Assembly: GCF_036323735.1 (NCBI RefSeq)
Contig: NC_086023.1
Coordinates: 12,790,501 to 12,854,500 of the forward strand
Source of the DNA: Rattus norvegicus
Taxonomy: Eukaryota; Chordata; Mammalia; Rodentia; Muridae
Direction: 5' to 3'
Length of the DNA: 64,000 nucleotides
Of this stretch, positions 35,957 to 46,891 are shown piece by piece. The notes beneath the pieces are model-generated. The model worked only from the letters and a program-made list of their open reading frames with translations, ran no database searches and had not been told where the DNA came from. The translations under genes were made by a program, and so were the position numbers. Numbering within the stretch: position 1 is the stretch's first letter; each line of letters starts with the position of its first letter.

Positions 35957-36059
35957 TTGCAACAAGTGGTTCCTCTTCTGATGGTTTGAAGAAAAAGGAA
36001 ACTTTTTCCAAATCAAACAGGGCAACCAGTGTATCCTCAAGCATGGCTTGCTCATCTTT
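35957..36059 (-). CDS. Prex2: Prex2 exon H (103 nt)
   Basis: Acceptor CTTTATTGCAG|AAAGAT, donor GTTGCAA|GTGAGT. The 34 codons read KDEQAMLEDTLVALFDLEK, then VSFFFKPSEEEPLVA, plus one base that makes Asn with exon I. The AMLEDT.V.LFDLEKV.F pattern resembles the AMLEDMSLGIMDLRNVTF type segment of INPP4 enzymes, supporting the IP4P-like assignment. The plus-strand open frame 35842-36096 is a shadow. Confidence 0.92.
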
Positions 36060-37563
36060 CTGCAATAAAGAAAAAGAATCTATAAGATCAGGATGATATG
36101 CTGTCAGAGTTCATGGCACAATGTAAATCAAAACCAAAATCATTTCAGTTCCATTTTATTTCATAGAAAACAATAGTGTCAACACATCTATGAGAACTCT
36201 CTGTTCAAAGTGAAGCGAAATTCTACATAGTGGCAGGTTTCTTGTATGGCTTAACAATTTTCTGCCTTTGCATTTTATTAATATTTAAATGATCTTATGT
36301 ACACTTTTCAGCCTAGCTTGTAGATAGAACCTAATTATGCTGAACTCATTTACAAATAATCTATGCTTCTTGCCTTTTCCTTCTAAAATCTCACAAAATG
36401 ACACCTAAAAAACTCTTAATTTTAAGTTAAAAGTTATACTAAATCACAGATCCTGTTTTATAATAATTTATGTTGTTCAATTACTACTTATTAGAACTAT
36501 GATAAAACAATTGCTATATATAGTATATTTGTCTTCCAAGGAACTTACATACAATATTCACAATCTTTGTGAAGTCCTCAATATAAGGTATGAAAAAAGA
36601 ATCCAATTCATTTCAACTACTTGTCTCATTTCTGTAATGAGATTTTAAATGGATACAATAACAATGCTTTAAGAGCTCTTTCACTACACTTACCCTGCTT
36701 TCAGAGAGCCACAGTCACAACTGAGCTTGAGTTTTCATGTATGTATGTAGGTTATATATGTATGTATGCATGTATGTAAGTATGTATGTATGTATGTATG
36801 TATGTGTGCACGTATATCAATTTAGGTTATAATTTAATTACAGCATTTCTCCCTTACATTTCTTCACTTTAAACTTTCCATGTTCCTCTTCCTACTCTCC
36901 GAATTAATAACCCCTTTTTTCAGTAATTATTACTGACTACATGTGTACATATGCATGTCCATGTATATATTCCCAAATATAATCTGCTCATCTGTATAAT
37001 GCTATTGGTATGTACATTTTCAGGCCTTTATGTTCTTAATACAAAGGTTTCTTTGAATTTTTTCCCAGTAAACTGATTGAAAACTAAGTTGCTGAAATAA
37101 ACGTCAAGGTTTTAACAAGAGCACAGTTCCATTGAGATAACTCACAGAGGATGGGATTCACCCCATCACAAAGCACAGATCAGAGTTTTCAGTGTATGTG
37201 GAGCTGAGACGCTTCTAAAAGCATCTCACTTAAGAATATTTTCATCACAAGAAAACTGAGCCCTGGGGCATCTACCACAGTTCTTAGCTCCAGGCAATCA
37301 GATATCTACTTTGATCTCTGAAATGTTTCCACTCGGCACATTTCATCATGATGTAAGCAAATAGTCTGTGTTACCAAGAAAGTGTCTTAGGACTGTGCTT
37401 CCAAGAGTCATGTCTAGTGTAGCACTCACAGTACTGCACACGGGTCTCTGCCTGAACAAGACTGGAGAAGATGGAACACCACATTCTACTTAGTCATCCA
37501 CCGATAAACACTGAGCTGCTAAGGTTGCAGAAGATGGATAGGACAGTTTGTCACAAGTTCTTT
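36060..37563. other. Intron with (GTAT)n microsatellite
   Basis: ATGT/GTAT tetranucleotide repeat at about 36737-36806; otherwise nothing recognised. Confidence 0.6.
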
Positions 37564-37761
37564 TTAAAGATAATTTATTTTTGTTTTATGGGCTTGTTTT
37601 TTTTTTTTTTTTTTTTTTGGTCTGCATGCATGTCTGTGTGAGGGTGTTAGATCCATAGAGTTACAGACAGTTGTGAGCTGCCACGTAGGAGCTCAAAAGT
37701 GAACCTGGGTACTTGGAAGAGAAGTCAGTGCTCTTGACTGCTGAGCCATCTCTCCAGCCTG
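37564..37761 (-). repeat. B2/B3-type SINE
   Basis: Plus strand ends AGTGCTCTTGACTGCTGAGC then CATCTCTCCAGCCTG, the reverse complement of the tRNA-derived head of B2/B3, and begins with a long T-run (the A tail) at 37598-37618. Confidence 0.85.
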
Positions 37762-39238
37762 AAACAAGTTCTTGCATGAATAGAAGTTTGGGGTTCCCTG
37801 GGTATTACCTAAGGACCAGAATTCCACGAACACAGCGACTATGCTTAATGTCTTGAAGTACTGCTAAGCTGTTTTCCAAGAGGTTGTGTTATTTTATAAT
37901 CTTGTGAGAATTATAACTCTTACATATCCTCACTAACAATGGCTACCGTAGAGGGCTCTTTCTTTGTGCCTTGAGTTGCATTTATCTAACGGCAGTTAAT
38001 AGTGTCTGTCCTGTACTTAATGACTGTTTCCACACCTTCTAGAGCAGTATCTATTCTAAATCCCATTGCTTAATTGGGTCATATTTTAATTACTCTTGAG
38101 GTTTGAGAGTTCTTTATACATTCTAATCTGTGCAATTTATTGCTTCTGTGATTTCTAAATATTTTCTCTTAATCTTGGAAACTTCAAATAAAATTCAGCT
38201 TAAAGACAGCAGCAACTGATTAGATATCTGAAACTTTAAAGAGAATAAAATAGACATTATATCTCAGTCACACCACATACATTCATTCACTTAGTCAACT
38301 ATAGTGCTACATTGTTAGCAACCTGACTGTCATTCATAATTAACATCAGGTACTCTATGGGCTTTGGTTTTAAATACTTGTTTAAAGTGTCTTGGTTTAA
38401 ATCAACCATGTTAGTAATTTGCTGCCTATGTGGAGTACACAAAATCCATTCTAAAGCATCTACTTCTGTATCTCTTGACCTCTCAGAGATCAATGCCCTT
38501 ACCCTGTCACTCCAGAGTCTTTTGTGAATGTTCAGTACTACAACCACTTCTCTATATAGCATTATACAGATGAGCAGATTATATTTGGGAAGAAAAGTGC
38601 TATTTCGCTACATCAATACAACTACATTTGTTTTATAACCATGCTACGTGGTAGCTACATTTTCTACTTGTACTTTATCAGATGAAACAGGCTCTCATGC
38701 TCAAATCAGAATTCTATTTATGAGGCCCAAAAATGTTTACACAAATAAAAGTGGACACTTGTGCATTAGGACATCACAAAAACTACAGAAAGTCTCTGTG
38801 AAAAAGTCCACAGTTCTCTATATTTCAAGAATTTTTCATCTTTATTCATGCTTAAGCATGGCATTTTCTACTGTATATGCTAGTGTTCCTACTGTTAATG
38901 GAGAACACCCCTTCAAAGGAACAGTTGAAATTGTATAGCAGAGGCAAAGTTTAAAGAGATTGCCAGACAGTTGTTACCTCATGAAGCATGTCCCAGATTA
39001 TCAGCATTGGTGGGAGTGCTAGTATTGGGGAACTTGTTATTTCTAGACTGAGTGGATTTATAAAGACCCACTTTTCTCTCATGACTTATTCAAGTCAGTG
39101 CTTGAGGATCTAAGAATTTCTAACAATGACATTCTTTCTAGGTTTTAGTATCCAGAGATAAGAGAACAAATCAGAAAGGAAAAATATATTCTACACTCTT
39201 ATTAAAGCCTAAATGATGAAGGGAAAAATTTCCCTTTA
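37762..39238. other. Intronic, no recognisable feature
   Basis: Frames at 38299-38562 (-) and 38648-38938 (+) have no recognised family. Confidence 0.5.
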
Positions 39239-39484
39239 AAGTATGGAAGACTGCATCAATGGGATGGGAGGCCCTTGGTGCTGTGAAGGCTGATGCCCCA
39301 CCAGAGGAAAATGCTAGGGCAGTGGGGCAGGAGTGGGTGGGTGGGAGGAACACACTCATAGAAGCAGGAGAGAGCAGGGGTGGGATAGGGAGTTTTCAGA
39401 GAGGAAACCAGGAGGGGGATAACATTTGAAATGTAAATAAATAAAATAACAGTAAAAAACATTTTAAAAAAGTACTGAAGACTG
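39239..39484 (+). mobile_element. 5'-truncated L1 3' end with imperfect target duplication
   Basis: 39254-39469 has the Lx-type 3'UTR: CAGAGGAAAATGCTAGG-like G-rich tract, GGGGGATAACATTTGAAATG and an A-rich tail. Flanking copies AAGTATGGAAGACTG (39239-39253) and AAGTACTGAAGACTG (39470-39484) match at 13 of 15 positions. It lies about 115 bp from the exon G donor, antisense to the gene. Confidence 0.8.
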
Positions 39485-39597
39485 GAAACAAGGAAGGAGA
39501 TACTGACGGAGGAATGATCAACTGCTTTATATTTGGTAACAACGTGACCATGCAGGTTACAATGGATGCAGGCAATGGCAGTCAGAAGATCACTTAC

Positions 39598-39815
39598 CAA
39601 ATTTGGTGACAGAAGTGACTGGAAGTGAAAAAGCACACCCGCATTTGCAATCTGGTCCAGCCACCTCCTGCTGGCTTCCCAAGTCTCCATTTCATTTTCC
39701 TTGCTATTATCAAACATCTGGTTTAAGGCAGCCATGAGCTGCTCAGAGAAGGCACAGACAGTGGCCACAAGACTTTGGCAGAAAACCATGTCTCTCCGGA
39801 GCTGGGTTTCACTAT
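39598..39815 (-). CDS. Prex2: Prex2 exon G (218 nt), largest exon in the window
   Basis: Acceptor TCAATCACAG|ATAGTG, donor AATTTG|GTAAGTG (near consensus). It reads (D)SETQLRRDMVFCQSLVATV, then CAFSEQLMAALNQMFDNSK, ENEMETWEASRRWLDQIANA and GVLFHFQSLLSPNL, ending in phase 0. The helical character and LRRD..FCQ.LVA pattern match the region where P-Rex proteins resemble INPP4 phosphatases (established family knowledge). A 5'-truncated L1 3' end lies only about 115 bp into the next intron, antisense to the gene. Confidence 0.93.
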
Positions 39816-39852
39816 CTGTGATTGAAAAGAATACAAAGGAAACTTTACTGCA

Positions 39853-39990
39853 GTAGCCAGGTGTGATGGATGGCATGTGATTGTAATCCCAGCACTGTGT
39901 GTTGGAACCAACCTGGTCTAAATGGTAAGTTCCAGGAAAGCCAGGGTTACATGGTGAGACCCGGTCTCAAAAAGCAATACAAAACACGAA
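39853..39990 (+). repeat. B1 SINE
   Basis: GTAGCCAGGTGTGATGGATG, TTGTAATCCCAGCACTG, GGTGAGACCCGGTCTCAAAA: typical B1 with A-rich tail. It begins about 37 bp upstream of the exon G acceptor (in intron, opposite strand). Confidence 0.85.
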
Positions 39991-40619
39991 ACATTGCAGA
40001 AAGCATCACCTACATGGCATGTTAGCTATAATGGAACAGTAGTGATATGCATGCCCTGCTACTAACCAACAGCTCTCTGAATGCACTTAAGTCTCACTCT
40101 GCGTGCAAGAAACCATGATGTTACTAGAAACCCAGCCAACAAGTTAGGGCTAGTGAATTCATCGGTCTTAGAGAAGAATATAAAACACTTTATTAAGCCA
40201 GCATATCCCTAACTAATTCTAAATAGCTTTATACCCAAGATAAGTGTATCGATTACTGTTCATCAAGAAAACTCCTCTTTGAAACAGAGAGAGACCATTA
40301 CAGAAATTTTTAGCCAATCAAAATGCACGGTTGTGGACCCAGTCCCAGTGGATACACGTACAAAGCACGCCTGCATGGAACGCTCAGAGAACACTGTAGA
40401 ATAGGGGCTAGAGTTTAAGAACCAGGGGACAAGGGAATTTGTGGTGAGACTGTATCTTCTAGTAATGTCAGAAACTATGCTCATAAACTCTCATGGCTGC
40501 CTAAACATGAGCTGAAAAGCAATAGGCATGCCAAAGTTGATGAGGAAAGCCTACGAGGCCTCAATCCTACACAAAGGACTGTCTCTATATGCATAGATAT
40601 ATGCATACATATATGCATA
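39991..40619. other. Intronic, short ATGCATAC repeat near its end
   Basis: ATGCATACATATATGCATAC at 40600-40619; otherwise nothing recognised. Confidence 0.5.
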
Positions 40620-40769
40620 CACTTATACATACATAATAACAAGTAATGAAAGAAGAGTCTGTGAATTTGAATGACAGAAAGGAGGACTGATTAAGAGGGT
40701 ATGGATGGAGGATAGGCAAGAGGAAATGATGTAATTATAATCTCAAAAGAGCTTGCAAAAAGGGAAAAC
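40620..40769 (+). mobile_element. Old L1 (Lx-type) 3' end
   Basis: ACATAATAACAAGTAATGAA, GTGAATTTGAATGACAG and GAGGAAATGATGTAATTATA with AATCTCAAAAG at the end match the common rodent L1 3' tail. Confidence 0.6.
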
Positions 40770-40911
40770 TATTTCTGTTTTAAACAAGGTCTCTCTTTGT
40801 AGCCTGACTGCCAGGGAACTCACTGGCCTTGGCTGGCCTTGAACTCATAGATATCCACCTGCTTCTTCCACCTATGCGATAGGATTAAAGGTCTATGCCA
40901 CAACACCAGCT
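40770..40911 (-). repeat. B1 SINE
   Basis: Plus strand shows reverse-complement B1: AAGGTCTCTCTTTGTAGCCT, GGCTGGCCTTGAACTCA, GGATTAAAGGTCTATGCCA. It directly follows the L1 tail. Confidence 0.85.
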
Positions 40912-41283
40912 TCAAAATGAATTATTAAGCATATTCCAAGGCTAGTACTTAATTTCTCCATTTAACTGGAGGGGGAAGGGTGAGTTTGACTTTCTTTGAT
41001 AACAAATCTTTTAAATGTGCTTTCCATTGAGGTTTTGAATATTAAAATATATCTGAACTATCAAAGGAAGTCTCCATGGATGGGGAGGGGTGTCGCTGTG
41101 AAATGCTGGTCTCTGGACATGGCCTGGTTGTCACACACAGGAGACTCACTGGAGCTCTGATTACATACACAAGACCTGTGCAAATTAAGCTTGCTGGCTC
41201 TCCAAGCATGGAGGAGGATAGGTCCGTAATGCCCTGTCTCTAGCTGATGATAGCTGCTGTAGAGAGAGGCACTTTCTTTATTT
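40912..41283. other. Intronic, nothing recognised
   Basis: No feature seen. Confidence 0.5.
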
Positions 41284-41560
41284 CTTAAGGAGTGTGGTCA
41301 CTGGACACTCTGTGTCCTAGTGGATGGCCCTGTGACCACCTCCACACAAAGAGCAATACTTGGAGGCAGTGGACGACAGGATAATAATAAAGAAAGAAAG
41401 TCAACAAGGAAGACTTGAACTGGGCAGGAGATATATCAGAGACCCAGGGGTAGCTGGAGTAGGGGGATGAAGGGTGTGTACGATCAATATATATCATATA
41501 CAAAAGGTATGTATATGAAAACTCCGAAGGATACAAAATAAAAATTTCCTTCATTTGCCT
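41284..41560 (+). mobile_element. Old L1 (Lx-type) 3'UTR
   Basis: ACACTCTGTGTCCTAGTGGA, TGGATGGCCC, then GATCAATATATATCATATAC and a tail with AAAATAAAAATT are typical Lx 3'UTR phrases. Confidence 0.6.
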
Positions 41561-43088
41561 TGTGACTATTTCATAATCATTAACTTATTTTATGAAAACC
41601 TAAGGAAAAATGTAAACCTTCGTTTACTTATCTATTTGCCTTATATGACACAATTTTTATTTGTAAAAAAGACTCAAAGTCTAAATGTAGTTTGTGTTGA
41701 CAAACAATATTAACATTTTTTTAAATAACCACCTTTGAAAGCTTCCCAAATGATAATGCAGGTGGAGAAAGACTATTAGCTGACAAACTACTTGTACTAG
41801 TAACCAAATCTGCACGTTATAAACTAAATAACTCAGTTCCTTGAGTGGTAAATATATTTACAGTAATAAAACTGAAGATTCCTATATTTTCCCTGGCATA
41901 CGAATGAATTTAATTTTAGCATAAATTGATTTTAATATGCTTAATAAAAGTACTATCCAACAATTGTGTGACTTTTGGCAAACCAACCTTGAAGGTATGT
42001 TTTGCGTGTGACCTGCCTCTCCGGGATGTGTTTCTGAATGCAGATGATAAAACACACCCGGCACATGTGGCGTCAGTGCAACCTGCAGTCTACATGATCT
42101 TCAGGCCCTACTTTCTGCCTGGGGTGAAAACAAGGTATGGGAGAGGAACACAGAGCAAAATAACCCCCTCCCCAAAATGGGCTGAGTATTCTGAGGACGT
42201 AAATAACCCTGTGAAGGGAATAGCTATTACCAATATTGGTGTGAAACAAAGAGAAATGAAGTGTTCAGCATTGAATACTCATTTTATTGACAGACACAAT
42301 TTTTAAGTCATTTACCAAGAACATTGAACATTTGTTTTTAATAACCATCAAAATCATGTTTCCACATAATAGAGTTGTTTTGTGTTACTTTTAATATTAA
42401 GAGCACTCACTATTGATATTTTCATAGAAAATAGGTTCAATATTAAAATATGCAACACTGTATTTAAGATATTCCCTTATTAGGTTTAACTATATGAGTC
42501 TTCTCCTCTGGCAGATCAAAAGAGTTGAATATGCTAATTTCATAAGGTTCAACTTATTAATTTAACAAACATGTGCATGTTAGATATCTCCCTTCAAAAA
42601 TTCCATACCATGTGTCCTGTGCTGTTTGATGGCAAAAATGTTTTGCAGGAAGCTAGCCAACATGAAAACTGGAATAAACTTTACTCTTCTCTTAAGCAGA
42701 AAGAAACACCTGTCTGAGTTGTACCCCTCTAACAGAGTGGGCATTCAACAGCTGTCTGCTGACAGAGTGGACAGACACAATGATGTGCAGGGTGCTGGTT
42801 AAAGCACAAAAATGCATGAGTTCATTCTCAGAGGTCCTGGAATCTGTGGCTACAGTTTGACTTAAGAGCCAAATTCAAAAAGCCTTAATTGTCCTAGAGG
42901 GAAGTAGAAAGCTTGGATAAACTTTAAAAACACTCAGTAGCTGTTGAAGGAATAATCCCACGTATAACCTGAGGATAATTTAATATAATAAATTGGGCAG
43001 AAGTTGCTGATATGGAGAGTGGGGGCATCATCTACAGAATAAAGGCTTTTAATCTACATTGTATATGGAGAGTTTTACAAGTAATTTT
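41561..43088. other. Intronic, no recognisable feature
   Basis: The 126-codon plus frame 41926-42306 has no family resemblance. Confidence 0.5.
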
Positions 43089-43104
43089 AAAAAGTTACCA
43101 TTTC

Positions 43105-43186
43105 GGGTTGGGGATTTAGCTCAGTGGTAGAACGCTTGCCTAGCAAGCGCAAGGCCCTGGGTTCGGTCCCCAGCTCCAGAAAAAAA
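43105..43186 (+). repeat. Young ID SINE (BC1/tRNA-Ala-derived)
   Basis: GGGTTGGGGATTTAGCTCAG..TAGCAAGCGCAAGGCCCTGG..GGTCCCCAGCTCC then poly(A): nearly the ID consensus. It is flanked by perfect 16-bp duplications AAAAAGTTACCATTTC (43089-43104 and 43187-43202). It carries pol III A and B boxes but is a SINE, not a tRNA gene. Confidence 0.95.
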
Positions 43187-43202
43187 AAAAAGTTACCATT
43201 TC

Positions 43203-43810
43203 ACAGAAACTAGAAAATTTAAAAACTCAGTAGCATCAAGGTCACTTGGTGATAATCCCCACCTATTATTCACAGCTTCTTGATGTTCCATAGCCTCTTA
43301 AGGCCATGTGATAATACATCTCTACCCAATATTCACAGCTCCTCAACGTCCCATCCCACAATGCCCCATTCCGTCTCTCCTCCCACAGTGCAGCAAGAGT
43401 GTTACAGGTGTGAAACTGTAACAAAACAAAGTAGTGTTTGTGCACAGACCTGCACTGAGACTCGGCACCCTCAAACATTAAATGCCTTGTGAAATGGCCT
43501 TATAGCCCACTTTTTTGTTTCTGCGTCTCATTGAAAGGCTGGACCTCCTTGAAATATTGAAGTATTGTATTTCCCTTCGTGAATTTTTCTCTTTCTATCG
43601 AGAAACATAGTGAACTTATGTCTGCCATCATAGAGCCAGGGCATCTCTAAGATGTATAATTAACAGGACTTTGAGTCTGTTTACATAGCTAGATTTCCCA
43701 TTGGAAGAGAAGTGCTTTAAAACCAAATGGGGTTACTCGCATGAGCATACCCATGGACATTGAGGCAACTAATTAGCTTTGGTATCTTAAGCCAACGGGC
43801 TCTGAGCACC
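43203..43810. other. Intronic, no recognisable feature
   Basis: No feature seen. Confidence 0.5.
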
Positions 43811-43893
43811 CAGAAAACTCAGTAGCAGAGTGCTTCCTTGCATGAACAAGAGCAAGGATTTGGGTTCAATCCCTAGTTCTGGAAAGAAAAAAG
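43811..43893 (+). repeat. Diverged ID SINE
   Basis: AACTCAGTAGCAGAGTGCTT..GGGTTCAATCCCTAGTTCTG with A-rich tail is an eroded ID element. Confidence 0.65.
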
Positions 43894-44479
43894 AACCAAG
43901 ACAATTCATTTCTTCTTCCTATCTCTTAGGTATCTAATAAAGACAAGTAGAATTGAAAATACCAAGCACTTCCTAAGAAAATGCAGTGTAATGAGTTTAT
44001 TGTTGCAACTGTTCTTTTCTTAGTATCGAAGAGTGCTATATATAGAAACCTGGTCATATTACTGGGCAGAAAAAGAAGAGGATGATAAAGAAACAAACCA
44101 GAATCTGTTTAATGTAAGAAAAAAACATATACTGTTTTCCTTTAAATTATGTAGTCATGCAAAATTCCCCAGTGTCCTTCTATAACAAAGCTCTTCTCAC
44201 TTCTTGTATTATAAAATATAAAGAACTTCAGCAAACATCTTAACAGCTGTTCCCAGCTTCTAGCAAAAGAATGGCTTTTGTCACAGCTTTCTAATTATTT
44301 TTGAAGATTATGCTTTTTCTTGTAGAGGGAATATATTTCCAAAAATGTGGGTTTTGTTCCTATACAAAAGCTTCAATTTCCTTTCAATACTTAAGAACCT
44401 ACTATATTCATCTTCTATAAACACCTAACACAATCAATACTCTGTGTAATTTCAGCTATTTACAAGCCCAAATGCCTTA
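43894..44479. other. Intronic, no recognisable feature
   Basis: No feature seen. Confidence 0.5.
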
Positions 44480-44724
44480 ATTTAGTGCTGAAAAAGAACC
44501 CAGAAGGGGATAGAGAGAAACAGAGAAATATTGATGGGTATTATACTGACTCAGAGAAGGTAGGGCAGGGGAGAAAAACAAGCAGAGACAAGAACACAAA
44601 GACTTCACCGAATAGGAATAGTAGCAATGCTACCTCTGGTCAATGGCTACCTAGAGAGGGAGAAGCAGGCTTTTGCACAGATGAGCTCCCACACAGGTTA
44701 TCCAATACCAAGTTGTCATACGTA

Positions 44725-44763
<39 letters not shown>

Positions 44764-44895
44764 CTACATATGTATATGCTTACAACAATAATAATTCAAA
44801 AAAAGATAATGATTTTGGGAGGAGGTACATGTAGAGTTTAGAAGAGGGGGCAGGTGAAACATTACCTGAGTATTTCAAGTATAAAATTCTTTGAA
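44480..44895 (+). mobile_element. Old L1 (Lx-type) 3' end with (GT)n
   Basis: GTCAATGGCTACCTAGAGAG, (GT)n at 44728-44761, then CAATAATAATTCAAAAAAAG and GATTTTGGGAGGAGG match the L1 3' end pattern. The 118-codon frame across it is an artefact. Confidence 0.5.
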
Positions 44896-45177
44896 AAACT
44901 ATTTTTAAAAAAGTCCTAAAGGCCCAAACCAGAGGAATAAATTTTTACCAAATAAATTTTGGAGCATCTCCAAAAGATGAAAAGGGTTAAGTAGAGAATT
45001 TAGCAGATAAGACCCACCCTTTTCTAATGAGAAACAGCACTTCACAGCCAAAATGATGTAGCAATTTGGCTATTGTTCAAATGCCATACCGTGCATAAAA
45101 GGGAAGAAAGATGAGTGAAACTATAACAAAAGAACCATAGGTAGAATAGAAGAATAAAATAAGAAGGGAAGCAGCCT

Positions 45178-45315
45178 CTGCCAGCTCGTGTGGTAGCACC
45201 TGCCTGCAATCCCAACTCTTGGGAGGCCAAGCCTGGATTCTATAGTAAGAGATGAGCTTGGGCCACATCCTGAGTTTGAGACATCTTGGGCTACATGAGA
45301 ACCCTTCTCAACACA
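45178..45315 (+). repeat. B1 SINE, old
   Basis: GCACCTGCCTGCAATCCCAA, CTTGGGAGGCCAAGCCTGGA, GGGCTACATGAGAACCC: B1-like with a longer centre than usual. Confidence 0.7.
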
Positions 45316-45840
45316 CACATAAGCACACATACACTCACCAACACTATCTGCTAAAATGGCCACTTCAGTACTGGCGCCATGCAGTCCAGGACCACTAATG
45401 CACTGAAGAAACTGAATTTGTAATTCAAAACTGCGTTTTGCTGTTTCTTTAAAGTTGCTCACTGGAAACTATTTTGGTGAACTCTCATGACATTCAAGAT
45501 CCGAGTTGAATGAATACAATCTACTGGTTATTATTATTCTCCTAAAACATTTTTCTTTTATAACTATAGAAACAATAATAGTAGTCCCCGATAAGATTTC
45601 CTGGAAAACTATGAAATGTCTTTAGAAAAATTAAAAAGATTGAGAATTTTGTTATAATTACTGTTATTAATCAAGGAGAGAAGCATGAACCAGCCAACCA
45701 AGTAATAGAAAACCCTTTTCTTTGACCCAACTCATTCATCCCCAAAAGCTTCCAAGTGTGCTAGGCTCTAAAGCTCTCACAGGTTAGCCTCTACCTGAAG
45801 CCATGGACTTGTAAGTCCTGCCATCCAAAGAAAAATCCCA
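45316..45840. other. Intronic, nothing recognised
   Basis: No feature seen. Confidence 0.5.
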
Positions 45841-45962
45841 AGATGGTTGTGGCGGGATGCCAGATACTCAAATAGTTGAAGCTGAGGGATCACTTCAACT
45901 GAGGAGTTTAAGACAACCTTAGTAACTGGGTAAGAAGCTAGCTCTTAAATATTAAAAAAAAT
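45841..45962 (+). repeat. Old B1-like SINE
   Basis: GCGGGATGCCAGATACTCAA, GAGGAGTTTAAGACAACCTT and an A-rich end suggest an eroded B1. Confidence 0.5.
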
Positions 45963-46483
45963 CACTCCCAATCCAGCAAAGGCCCCGTCTGTACTGTAGC
46001 ACTGGAACCTGCTCCTAGGTATCATTATGCAGACAGTGCTGACCTCCTACATACTTCCACAACACCCGCTTCCTGGGTGCAAAAGTTAGGGGTGTGTAGG
46101 TGCCATCAGGCCACTCGATGGATAAAACTAATGGTTTTCTGACTGTTAGCTGAGCTCTACCAGTGCAGCTACATTCTCAGGCCATCATTCTTACATGCAA
46201 CACATATTTGAGGGACACTTGTGACAGCTGACCTTTTAGGTATTTAAAAGGAAACAGTGCTTGCTTTGAAGAGGCTAATGACTTAGCATTTGTAATTGAT
46301 AGTTTGATTAAATGTTTAATTGTCCTTTGGCATCATTGTTAATTATGTTGAGCTCCTTCTAAATGCATGTTAGAAGTATGCTAATGATCTATAAAATGTT
46401 TATATAAATCTTTGACCATAAACTATAATTAGATGGCTTCATGATAAATCCCATATACCCTTCCCCTTGTTTTGCTGAGGGAA
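45963..46483. other. Intronic; AT-rich stretch with many TAAT motifs
   Basis: 46250-46440 is AT-rich and non-repetitive with several ATTAAT/TAATTG cores. Could be conserved non-coding DNA, but this cannot be judged without other genomes. Confidence 0.3.
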
Positions 46484-46562
46484 GATATTGCTGTGTAACC
46501 CAGGATGGACTCCTTGTGATGTTCCTCCTTCATTGGCTTCCTGAGGTATGGCATTGCCTGCC
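46484..46562 (-). repeat. Old B1-like fragment
   Basis: Plus strand reads ATTGCTGTGTAACCCAGGAT and TTGGCTTCCTGAGGTATGGC: a short eroded reverse B1. Confidence 0.45.
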
Positions 46563-46849
46563 TGTTCTTTCATCCCCAACGTCCTCTTTCTTTTATTAAT
46601 GAAACTGTTTTAATATGTGTTTATATGTATTCTCTTATGTACGTATGATGAAAAGTGAGAAAAGGCTTTTTGGCTCTCACTAAAACATGTAAATATATTT
46701 TAAAAAGCATCTTTCCAGTACTTTGAAGAAGGCAGGTGTCAAAGGCTCGCTTTGTGTCTTAAAGTGGTAGAAGGAACTGATTTCCTATTTTAAAACTTTT
46801 ATGACCCAAGCCACATACTTTCACCAGTAAAACTAGGAGAAAACATTAC

Positions 46850-46891
46850 CTGAGTATTCAAGGAGAGCCAGAAGTATGCGGCACTTCACCT
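46850..46891 (-). CDS. Prex2: Prex2 exon F, 42-nt small exon
   Basis: Acceptor TCTCTCCCTGCAG|AGGTGA is strong, and donor ACTCAG|GTAATG is good. It encodes EVKCRILLALLEYS with split codons at both ends (GA|G in, S-D out). At 42 nt it is too short for ORF calling. Both neighbouring exons need it to stay in register with the family, because the sequence KYVE-EVKCR...LLEYS-DSETQ is continuous across three exons. 42 is a multiple of three, so skipping it would delete 14 residues without shifting the frame. Confidence 0.88.

Noticed and set aside
41926..42306. 126-codon plus-strand frame
   Set aside because: No family resemblance, and no promoter or splice evidence; likely chance.
43105..43180. 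tRNA-Ala-like gene
   Set aside because: It is the ID SINE: it has a poly(A) tail and target duplication and lacks a proper tRNA 3' half.
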